Shown one piece after another: positions 16,125 through 23,496 of a stretch of DNA of 64,000 nt. The stretch is from Pirellulales bacterium. GTDB taxonomy: Bacteria > Planctomycetota > Planctomycetia > Pirellulales > JAICIG01. Every line of letters begins with the position of its first letter. Within the stretch, counting starts at the first letter, position 1. A program made the position numbers and the translations under genes. The notes beneath the pieces are model-generated. The model was not told the origin of the DNA. It was given only the letters and a program-made list of their open reading frames with translations, and made no database searches. The DNA is taken from the NCBI GenBank assembly GCA_035533075.1, contig DATLUO010000140.1, positions 1 to 64,000 of the forward strand, read 5' to 3'.

Positions 16125-16154
16125 TTTCCATCCGCAACCGGTTGCGGATGGAAA
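16125..16154. promoter_or_regulatory. Perfect 30-base palindrome between two convergent genes
   Basis: TTTCCATCCGCAACC (16125-16139) is followed directly by its exact reverse complement with no loop. It lies between the stop of the multi-HTH regulator (15970) and the stop of the BatA/VWA gene (16182). It could be a bidirectional terminator, although there is no spacer for an RNA loop and no T-tract, or a binding site for a dimeric regulator. Confidence 0.5.
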
Positions 16155-16181
16155 TGCAGGATTCTTGAGCAGTCAAAAACC

Positions 16182-18377
16182 TTACGCCGCCCGCCGTCCC
16201 AGCCAGCTTGCCAGGCCGGTCTCGACCAGCAGCAAGGCTAAAGCGGCGTAGAGCAGCCAATGGTGCAGGGCATATTGCCGCACGATGGCCGAACTTGGCT
16301 CCTCGGCGGCAACCCGGCCGTCGAACGCTTCGAAATCGACGCCGGGCCAAACGTCGTCGCGCAGGTCATCGAGAGTGATGCGCGTTAAATCGCTCTCCGC
16401 CGTATCGACGTTGGCCGCATACAGCTCGTGCTTCGCCAACGGCGGGACAAAATCAACGCCGTACATGCCGCTGCGGTCGACGCCCTCGAAGGTCCAATGG
16501 CTCGCACCGTCGTCGGCCACCGCCCGCACCGCCTGCGGCTCTCCCACGGGCGGCTCGATGGTGACCAACAGTTCGCCGCCGCCGGCGATCGTGCCTGAAA
16601 GCGTCTGGCCGACCTTCAGACTACGTTCTTCAAGCCGGCCCCGCACGGCCGCGGCCACGAGTTCCTGCACGACGGGCACATAACTCGGCCACATGGGCCA
16701 GCCGGTCCAGGACGCGTCGGCAGTCGTCGCCACCACGATCGAGCGGCCCGCGCCGACGCGACGCTCCACAATCGCGGCATCCCCGGTCGTGAACGCCAGC
16801 GCCACCTTGGACGGTTCTTCCGGCTGCAGCTTGATGTATTGATAGGTGGGCGTGGTGAGCAGGCCCGCCCGGTCGCGCCCGCGGAAGGGGGCCACGATCG
16901 GATGCTGGTAGCCGAGCGCGTTGAAAAGATACGGCTCGTCGCGATTCAAGGGCGCCGGCTGGCCCAGCTTCGCCGCTAGCAACTGGACGCCGTCGTCCTC
17001 GGCCGCCAATTGCTGATTGTAATTCTCCGGCCGCACCTGATCGCCCAGAAACACGACCAACCCGCCGCCGCCGCGCACGTAGGCGTCGAGGAGGCGCGCT
17101 TCGCCCGCCGTAAACTGGGCCACGTTGCAAAGGAACACGCAATCGTATTGATCGATATCGGTTTCCAGCAATGCCCGCTCCGTCATGACTTCGGGCTGGA
17201 TGACCGAGCGCTCGTCGGTCGGCCCGTTGGGCGCCAGCGCCACCACCAAATAATCGGTGGCCCCCTGAAAATCGCCGCCCGCCGGCTTGCCGTTGATGCA
17301 CAGCACCCGCAGATGACTGACGACGGGCAGTGCCAGCCAACGATGGTTGTCGACATCCAACGAGTCGCCCGCCGCGCGGATCTCGACCGTGTGGTCGCCC
17401 GGCGTATCGAAGCGGTAGTTGAGCGCCGTCGTCGCCGAACCGTTGGCCGGCAGATCGACGCGCGACTCGCCCGCGCGGCGGCCATCGACGAACAGCTCGA
17501 CGGGCTGGCGGGGCCGCTGCTGACGCCCGAAGTTGTGCAGATCGGCTTCCAGCGGAGTGTCGCGGGCCAGTGCGGCGTACGGCTCCAGCGGCCGCAGCCC
17601 GGTGACGGCGATGTTTTCCGCGCCGTCTTGCCCCAGGTCGGCCACCACCAGCGTTGCCGACGCCGCCAATCGCTCGCTACGGGCGCGAAAGTCGGATACA
17701 GCGGTCGCCCCGCGCAGGTCGGGCATCCACGTGTTGCGGCCCAGATCGGTGAGGAAATAGACTTCGTCGTGGGCCAGCCGCGGGTATTCGCGATGGGCCG
17801 CCGTCAGCACCTGCTCGACCTTCGCCAGCGTGCCCGGCAGATCGGCATCGGCATCGAGTACGCGCACGTTTTGGAGTTCTTCGAGAAAATCCTGCCGCTC
17901 GAAGACCGGCGTGCCGACGACGACACGCGGCGGAGACGCCAGCAGCAAGAGCGTAAAGCCATCGCCCTGGCTGCTGTCGTCGACGATTCGCTTGGCCAGC
18001 TCGCGGGCGCGGTCGAAGCGGCTCTTGTCGTTGTTGACGTACGCCATCGAATAGGACGCATCGAGCACCAGCACTTTGTGCGTGCGTCCGCCCGACATGA
18101 GCTTCAGCCCGGCCTGCGTGAAATAAGGCTCGGCCAGCGCCAACACGACCAGGACCACCAGCAGCGTGCGCACGGCCAGCAGCAGCCACTGCTCGATGCG
18201 AATTCGGCGGGCGTTTTTGCGGACGGCGGCCAGCAGATATTGCATCGCGGCCCATTGCGTCTCGCGATAGCGCCGCCGCGAAAGCAGATGGATGATCAAC
18301 GGCGCCGCCGCGGCCGCCAACCACGCCAGCATGGCGGGATGGTTGAAGAAGGCCAGGAGCAGGAAGGGCGGCGGCAT
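16182..18377 (-). CDS. BatA/VWA domain membrane protein (aerotolerance operon-like)
   Basis: 731 residues. N-terminal BatA domain with a membrane helix (~13-32, LAWLAAAAAPLIIHLLSRRR) and the typical RETQWAAMQYLLAAVRKNAR. A second helix (~65-83) is followed by a VWA domain (D106-x-S-x-S in LDASYSMAY), a GATase1-like region (~420-560), and a last membrane helix (WLLYAALALLLVETGLASWL). This is the plan of planctomycete BatA-like proteins, thought to work with MoxR ATPases and other VWA proteins at the inner membrane; no moxR gene is in the window. The ATG at 18377 fits the family start. The frame stays open upstream only because short repeats (18433-18533) are stop-free there. Confidence 0.85.
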   Translation of the reverse strand: MPPPFLLLAFFNHPAMLAWLAAAAAPLIIHLLSRRRYRETQWAAMQYLLAAVRKNARRIRIEQWLLLAVRTLLVVLVVLALAEPYFTQAGLKLMSGGRTHKVLVLDASYSMAYVNNDKSRFDRARELAKRIVDDSSQGDGFTLLLLASPPRVVVGTPVFERQDFLEELQNVRVLDADADLPGTLAKVEQVLTAAHREYPRLAHDEVYFLTDLGRNTWMPDLRGATAVSDFRARSERLAASATLVVADLGQDGAENIAVTGLRPLEPYAALARDTPLEADLHNFGRQQRPRQPVELFVDGRRAGESRVDLPANGSATTALNYRFDTPGDHTVEIRAAGDSLDVDNHRWLALPVVSHLRVLCINGKPAGGDFQGATDYLVVALAPNGPTDERSVIQPEVMTERALLETDIDQYDCVFLCNVAQFTAGEARLLDAYVRGGGGLVVFLGDQVRPENYNQQLAAEDDGVQLLAAKLGQPAPLNRDEPYLFNALGYQHPIVAPFRGRDRAGLLTTPTYQYIKLQPEEPSKVALAFTTGDAAIVERRVGAGRSIVVATTADASWTGWPMWPSYVPVVQELVAAAVRGRLEERSLKVGQTLSGTIAGGGELLVTIEPPVGEPQAVRAVADDGASHWTFEGVDRSGMYGVDFVPPLAKHELYAANVDTAESDLTRITLDDLRDDVWPGVDFEAFDGRVAAEEPSSAIVRQYALHHWLLYAALALLLVETGLASWLGRRAA

Positions 18378-18378
18378 G

Positions 18379-18540
<162 letters not shown>

Positions 18541-18551
18541 CCCGAACCCTC

Positions 18552-19574
18552 TCACGCTCCAATATACTTGGCATAGACGCTCCGGGCGGTGGCGATGTCG
18601 TCCGTGCCGCCGATGATGGCGCGGCCATCAGGAAAGATGGTTAGCGTGAAGCCGCCGACCTCCAACCGCAATAGAAAAGGATTCCGTGTGAGACGACCGA
18701 CGCCCGACAGCTTTTGAGCCAGCGCATCGAGCGAGACGGCGGCGCGGCCGGGCTGAGCGAGCTGCACGGCGTTGCGGCCACAGAGCACGGCGGTGTGCGA
18801 GCCGCGCTCGCCCGACAACCACTCGAACTTTCGCCGCACGCAAGTGGGGCAATCGGACCCTTCGCGCAGGCCGCGGGCCTTCATCGCCAGAAAGCGGTTC
18901 TCCCACAGGTCGATCACCAGCAGCGACCGCTGCACCGCCTCTCGCCGTCCGGCAAGAATTTTGATGGCCTCGGTGGCCTGAATCGACGCGATCACGTTGA
19001 CGATCGGGCCGAGAATGCCCGCCGTATCGCACGTTTCCGTGGTTCCCGGCGGCGGCGCTTCGGTGATCAGGCAGCGGAGGCAAGGCGTTTCGCCGGGCAG
19101 AATCGTCATGGTCTGGCCCCCCGCCCCGATCGACCCACCGTAGACCCAGGGGATGCCCAGCTTGACCGCCGCGTCGTTGATCAGAAAGCGGGTCTCGAAG
19201 TTGTCGGTGCCGTCGACCAGGCAATCGACGCCTTCCAACAATCGCTCGATGTTCGTCGCGTCCACATCAGCCACGATCGGCTCGATTTCGATTTCGGAAT
19301 TGATCCTGCGCAGCTTGTTTGCGGCGGCGATCGCCTTGGGCAAGTTCGCCGCCACGTCGTCTTCATCGAACAAGACTTGCCGTTGCAAATTGCTCGTCTC
19401 GACAAAATCGCGATCGACGATCCGCAGCTTGCCGACGCCCGCCCGTGCCAGCGTGTTGGCCAGCACGCTGCCCAGCGCTCCGCAGCCGCAGACCAGCACC
19501 CGGCTGGCCAGCAGGCGACGTTGCCCGTCGTCGCCCAGTGGGGCAAAGCGGATTTGGCGGGAGTAACGGTCCAT
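18552..19574 (-). CDS. ThiF/MoeB-family E1-like adenylyltransferase
   Basis: 340 residues from ATG 19574 (a TTG two codons earlier is less likely). Adenylates the C-terminal glycine of a ubiquitin-like sulphur carrier (ThiS or MoaD type) for thiamine or molybdopterin synthesis, by family. Visible features: ATP-binding GCGALGS (~30-36), the DRDFVETSNLQRQVLFDEDD block (~56-75), a D-G-T-D-N-F strand, the putative catalytic cysteine in TETCDTAG, and four zinc cysteines in CLRC and CPTC. The C-terminal ~80 residues resemble the extra domain that follows in some planctomycete MoeB-like proteins. moaC is in the same window (58337) but far away. Whether it serves ThiS or MoaD cannot be decided here. 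Confidence 0.88.
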   Translation of the reverse strand: MDRYSRQIRFAPLGDDGQRRLLASRVLVCGCGALGSVLANTLARAGVGKLRIVDRDFVETSNLQRQVLFDEDDVAANLPKAIAAANKLRRINSEIEIEPIVADVDATNIERLLEGVDCLVDGTDNFETRFLINDAAVKLGIPWVYGGSIGAGGQTMTILPGETPCLRCLITEAPPPGTTETCDTAGILGPIVNVIASIQATEAIKILAGRREAVQRSLLVIDLWENRFLAMKARGLREGSDCPTCVRRKFEWLSGERGSHTAVLCGRNAVQLAQPGRAAVSLDALAQKLSGVGRLTRNPFLLRLEVGGFTLTIFPDGRAIIGGTDDIATARSVYAKYIGA

Positions 19575-19631
19575 GCGCAATTTTGGATTTTGGATTTTGG
19601 ATTTTGGATTGCCAAGCGAACAACGATCAAT

Positions 19632-20528
19632 CTACACAACGTAGCCCGTGAAGTCGCCTCGGCCGGCCAGGTCGCGCTGCAAACCGTCGCACTCGCGACG
19701 GACATCGGCCAGATCGTCGCCCCAGTCGGCGGCGCGCTGAGCGACGACGGGCACATGGATCTTGTTCGCCTGGGCGGCGATCGCATCGGCCGAGGCGCCT
19801 TCGCAGATCACAACGTCGGCCCACGGACTTGGCGCGAAATCGGCCTCGGGGCCGCAGCGTTCCGCCAAGAGCAGATTGCGGGCCGTGCTGCGCGTGCTGG
19901 CTTCCAACAATTGGCCGGAGGCGAGCACCGCGCCGGCCACCGCCGGCCAACATGCCAATCGTCGCAACTCGTTGTCAACCTGCTCGCGGCATTCAGTCAT
20001 GTCTGCGATCAGAACCACGCCAAGCCGGCTGGCATCGCGGCAAAGCTCGTCGCCCGGTTGTTCGACGAGCATGGCCAGGTCGTTGGCTCTCCATTCGGCG
20101 ATCGGCCGCTCGGCCACTTCGCGAACATCCGCGGCCCGCACCACCCACGGCCGCCTTTCCCACACCAGCCGCCGCTGGCGAACGCCCAGCGGCCGAATGC
20201 CGAAGCTTCGCGTAACGGCGGCCAGTAATTCCCCGCCGCATCGCAGCTCGATTTCCGCCGCATAAAGAAACGGCAGTTCTTGCGACCAAAAGCACGGATC
20301 GGGCACGATCGCCTCGGTCAGCAACGGCGACGGTCCCGGAGCGGCGGGTGGTCGCCGTGGGGCGAAGGGGATGGTCGCCCGCAGCGTCTGCGAGTATTCA
20401 CACGTCGGTCCAACGACGCGACCGATCAAGGCGCAGCCCGGCGGCAAATCCGTGTCGGCCAGCCGCGCGTAGACCCGCGCCTCGGCATGGTTGGCGTCGC
20501 CAAAAAAAATGTCCAAGTCTGAGAGCAT
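19632..20528 (-). CDS. Conserved hypothetical protein, 298 aa
   Basis: No named family was recognised. Residues ~15-130 form a beta-rich stretch that ends with VPDPCFWSQELPFLYAAEIE and FGIRPLGVRQRRLVWERRPW. This resembles the N-terminal beta-sandwich of glycoside hydrolase family 2 enzymes, where 'P-x-x-W-(T/S)-x-x-x-P-x-L-Y-x-x-x-V-x-L' and 'FG-x-R' are standard. Residues ~130-298 follow like a degenerate TIM barrel (ANDLAMLVEQPGDELCRDAS, VVLIADMTECREQVDNELRR) without the paired catalytic glutamates. It may be a catalytically inactive glycosidase-like protein; this is inference. No signal peptide. Upstream neighbour is divergent (20627); the spacer 20529-20626 should hold both promoters. Confidence 0.65.
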   Translation of the reverse strand: MLSDLDIFFGDANHAEARVYARLADTDLPPGCALIGRVVGPTCEYSQTLRATIPFAPRRPPAAPGPSPLLTEAIVPDPCFWSQELPFLYAAEIELRCGGELLAAVTRSFGIRPLGVRQRRLVWERRPWVVRAADVREVAERPIAEWRANDLAMLVEQPGDELCRDASRLGVVLIADMTECREQVDNELRRLACWPAVAGAVLASGQLLEASTRSTARNLLLAERCGPEADFAPSPWADVVICEGASADAIAAQANKIHVPVVAQRAADWGDDLADVRRECDGLQRDLAGRGDFTGYVV

Positions 20529-20626
20529 CTTCGCCAGTCTTGTATCCCACTCTCGTTATCGTACACTACCAAACACAGCCGCGGGAATCCGCAATTCGCC
20601 GAAAGGGCACCTCAAGGTACGCCGAT

Positions 20627-21622
20627 ATGAAAACGACGCCGTTTCTCTGTTTGTTGTATGGTGCCCTGTTGGCCGGGGCCGCCGCGGCTGCCGATAAGCC
20701 GCAGACCAAACCGACGCCGTCCAAACCGGCGGCGCCAAGCACCGCCGCCCGCCAACCCGCCCCCAGCCGGGCCGACGACGAAAAGACGTTGCGAACGCTG
20801 GCGGCCGATTTTGTCAAAGCATTCAACGAACAAGACGCCAAAGCCATCGCCGCGCAGTTCGCCCCACAGGCGGAAATGGTCGACTTGGAGGGCAACGTCG
20901 TGCAGGGACGCGAAGCCATCGAAAAGTCGTATGCCGAGCACTTCGAAGAGCCGTTGCTGACCATCGCCGTCGAAATCGAATCACTGCGGTTCGTCGGCGA
21001 CAACCTGGCCATCGAAGACGGGCAGCTCGTGCTGACCAGCGAAGACCACGATCTGACGCTTCGCACCCGATACAGCACGGTCCACGTCCGCGAAGGCGGC
21101 CGCTGGCTGGTGGCCAGCTCGCGCGACGTGGTCAACCCCAACGATCGCGTGCCGCCGCACGAGCACCTGGAGCAGCTCGCGTGGCTGGTCGGCGATTGGG
21201 TCGAGGAAGGAGGCGACTCGATCGTCGCCACTTCCTGCCGCTGGGACGAGAACAAGAACTTCCTGCTCAGCGAATACACGGTCCAGGTGGCCGGCCAAAT
21301 TACGATGAGCGGCACGCAGCGCATCGGCTGGGACCCGCTCACCCGGCAGATCAAGACCTGGACCTTCGACGGCGACGGCGGATATGGCGAAGGTTTTTGG
21401 CACCGCGACGGCGACCGCTGGCTCGTCAAGCTCGAAGGCGTTTCGGCCGACGGCCGCGCCGGATCGGTGACGCAGATCCACACTCGCGTCAACGACCACA
21501 CGCGCACCTGGCGGGCCGTCGATCGCATGCTTGGCGGCGAGCCGCTGGCCGACATCAACGAAATCACGGTGGTCCGCCGGGCGCCCAAACCCAAACAGCC
21601 GCCGGCCCAGAGCGGCAAATGA
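20627..21622 (+). CDS. Secreted SnoaL-like (DUF4440/SgcJ-type) protein
   Basis: 331 residues from ATG 20627. Signal peptide with hydrophobic core LCLLYGALLAGAAAAA, then a Pro/Ala-rich linker (~25-48), a SnoaL-like cone domain (~50-165: LRTLAADFVKAFNEQDAKAI, then AQFAPQAEMVDLEGNVVQGR), and a second beta-rich domain (~180-320: LAWLVGDWVEEGGD ... RIGWDPLTRQIKTWTF), like the lipocalin-type DUF1579 proteins. SnoaL folds bind small molecules or act as isomerases/hydrolases, but no catalytic residues can be assigned here. This two-domain secreted form is common in planctomycetes. The upstream spacer is divergent with the 298-aa gene. Confidence 0.8.
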   Translation: MKTTPFLCLLYGALLAGAAAAADKPQTKPTPSKPAAPSTAARQPAPSRADDEKTLRTLAADFVKAFNEQDAKAIAAQFAPQAEMVDLEGNVVQGREAIEKSYAEHFEEPLLTIAVEIESLRFVGDNLAIEDGQLVLTSEDHDLTLRTRYSTVHVREGGRWLVASSRDVVNPNDRVPPHEHLEQLAWLVGDWVEEGGDSIVATSCRWDENKNFLLSEYTVQVAGQITMSGTQRIGWDPLTRQIKTWTFDGDGGYGEGFWHRDGDRWLVKLEGVSADGRAGSVTQIHTRVNDHTRTWRAVDRMLGGEPLADINEITVVRRAPKPKQPPAQSGK

Positions 21623-21689
21623 GATGCGGCCTTTGCCATCAGCCTAAACGGGCGGCAATTTCACCGACACGGAACCACAAAGATGACTC

Positions 21690-23201
21690 ATGAACCCAAA
21701 ACTCGATCGCCTTGACGTTGCTGCGATTCTTTGTGTTGCGTTGGCTTCCGGAACCGCCTTCGCCCACGGTGGCGGTGGAGGAGGATTTCACGGCGGTGGT
21801 GGCTTTCACGGTGGCGGCGCGGGAGGCTGGCACGGCGGTGGTGGAATCGCAGGCGGTGGATGGCACGGCGGTGGAATGCCGGGCGGCGGAATGCCGGGCG
21901 GCGGTCACGGGGGCGGCTTTGAACATTTCGGGGGTTTCGGCGGCATGGCCAACGCGCCGATGGCCGGACACTTGCCCGGCACCACGCACTTTCCGGGTGC
22001 GGGGCTTGGATTCGTGCCCGGTTTTCCCGCCCACAGACCCGCAACGGTCGGCGGATTCGGTCACGGAGCTGGTTGGGCGGGCGGTATTCCAGGCCACGGA
22101 TTAGGCTGGGAGGGCGGCGTGCCGGGTGCGGCCGGCCATTGGGCGAACGCTCATCCTTATTCCTGGTACAACGGCCATTGGCACGATCACTGGCATGGCA
22201 ATGGCTTTGGCGGCTACGGGGGCGGTTGGGGATATCCGCTTGGCTGGGGAATGACCGGCTGGGGGATGGGCAGTCTTTGGTATCAGAGCGGCTACATGCC
22301 GTACTACAATCCGTACTACAACGCCGCCGCCGGCGGATGGAACTATGCTCAGCCGATCCCTGCTCCCGCCATCGCCACCGCGCCGGCCGCCATCCCGCCC
22401 GCGCCGGGCCTGGCCGACGCGGCCAATCCCAACGTCGATGCCGCCATCGAACGGTTTCGGATGGGCGAATTCGCCGATGCGCTGGTGCTGATCGACGGCG
22501 TCATTCAGGCCCAGCCCTCCGACGCCGCCGCGCACGAGCTGCGCGCGCTGATCCAGTTCGCGATGCAGGACTACGCCGGGGCGGCGGCCACCATCCATGC
22601 GGTGCTGGCCATCGGTCCCGGCTGGGACTGGACCACGCTGAGCAGCATCTATTCCGACATGCGGGTTTACATGGGGCAATTGCAGGCCCTGGAAGTCTAC
22701 GTTGACGATCATCCCCGGCAGGCCGACGCGCGGTTCTTATTGGCCTATCACTACCTGACCGCGGGCCACACCGATGCCGCGACCGCTCAACTCCAGCGCG
22801 TGGTGAGCCTGATGCCCGATGACAAGTTGGCCGCCGAGTTGTTGCGGATGGTGGGCGGGAAGGGCACTGCGCCGCAGGTCGCCGCGCAACCGGCGCCGCG
22901 TGCGGACGTGCCGCCGGTCGATCCGGCCGCACTGGATGGCAACTGGCACGCCCGCCGCGACGACGGAGCGCGGTTCGGCCTGACCCTCTCGCCCGACACA
23001 TCGTTTATCTGGAAGTTTTCTCAACAGCAGCAGACGCAAACCATTTCGGGCAACTACAGCATCGACAACGGGCTGCTGATTCTGCGCGGCACGAGCGGCG
23101 GCGCGATGGTCGGCCAGGTGAGCGCGGCCGACGGCGACCGCTTTATCTTCAAGCCGCGGGGCGGCCCGGCCGACGATCCGGGCTTGACGTTTACGCGGTA
23201 A
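21690..23201 (+). CDS. Secreted Gly/His-rich protein with TPR-like region
   Basis: 503 residues. Signal peptide (~1-25, AAILCVALASGTAFAHGG), then about 190 residues of low-complexity Gly-His-Trp-Tyr repeats (GGGGFHGGG, GGGWHGGGMPGGG, NPYYN), a Pro/Ala linker, a TPR-like helical region (~250-395: FRMGEFADALVLIDGVIQAQ ... ARFLLAYHYLTAGHTDAATA), and a C-terminal beta domain (~415-503, LDGNWHARRDDGARFGLTLS). The His-rich part could bind metal. Similar proteins are frequent in planctomycete genomes, with no known role. It ends 28 bases before a MITE-like element. Confidence 0.8.
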   Translation: MNPKLDRLDVAAILCVALASGTAFAHGGGGGGFHGGGGFHGGGAGGWHGGGGIAGGGWHGGGMPGGGMPGGGHGGGFEHFGGFGGMANAPMAGHLPGTTHFPGAGLGFVPGFPAHRPATVGGFGHGAGWAGGIPGHGLGWEGGVPGAAGHWANAHPYSWYNGHWHDHWHGNGFGGYGGGWGYPLGWGMTGWGMGSLWYQSGYMPYYNPYYNAAAGGWNYAQPIPAPAIATAPAAIPPAPGLADAANPNVDAAIERFRMGEFADALVLIDGVIQAQPSDAAAHELRALIQFAMQDYAGAAATIHAVLAIGPGWDWTTLSSIYSDMRVYMGQLQALEVYVDDHPRQADARFLLAYHYLTAGHTDAATAQLQRVVSLMPDDKLAAELLRMVGGKGTAPQVAAQPAPRADVPPVDPAALDGNWHARRDDGARFGLTLSPDTSFIWKFSQQQQTQTISGNYSIDNGLLILRGTSGGAMVGQVSAADGDRFIFKPRGGPADDPGLTFTR

Positions 23202-23228
23202 TTACGGCTCTTTTCTGTCCTAGTTCAG

Positions 23229-23457
23229 TATACTTCACGCGGCCGAGAATGAAACGTTTTGCCGCAAGGAAAAGCGCGGTGGCTGGGGCAGAGCTTGGCC
23301 AGATAGCGGCTGGTGCCTTCAACAGCGTGACGGCCAAGCGATGCCCCGGTGCGTCCAACCGGGGCATCGCCTGGCCGCCGAGATGAACGGAGTGCCAGCC
23401 TCCACCGGCCCAGGCTCTGCCCCACCCACCGCCGATGTCTCGGCCGCGTGAAGTATA
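23229..23457. mobile_element. MITE-like palindromic element, copy 1 (229 bp)
   Basis: The ends are perfect 20-base terminal inverted repeats beginning TATACTTCACGCGGCCGAGA. Inside, further inverted segments pair (GGCTGGGGCAGAGCTTGGCC with a matching part near the right end, and two CCCGGTGC-like arms around the centre), so nearly the whole element folds into one hairpin. It carries no coding sequence. A second copy is at 34548-34779 and a lone end at 55971-55987. It lies between two convergent genes. Confidence 0.8.
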
Positions 23458-23496
23458 GATGCGCCCGCGTCACCTCGTTGCCACCCTTCACGTCCG

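Noticed and set aside
20566-21639. A 357-codon minus-strand frame opposite the SnoaL-like gene
   Set aside because: Ser/Thr/Arg-rich mirror frame; the plus strand has a signal peptide and a recognisable two-domain protein.
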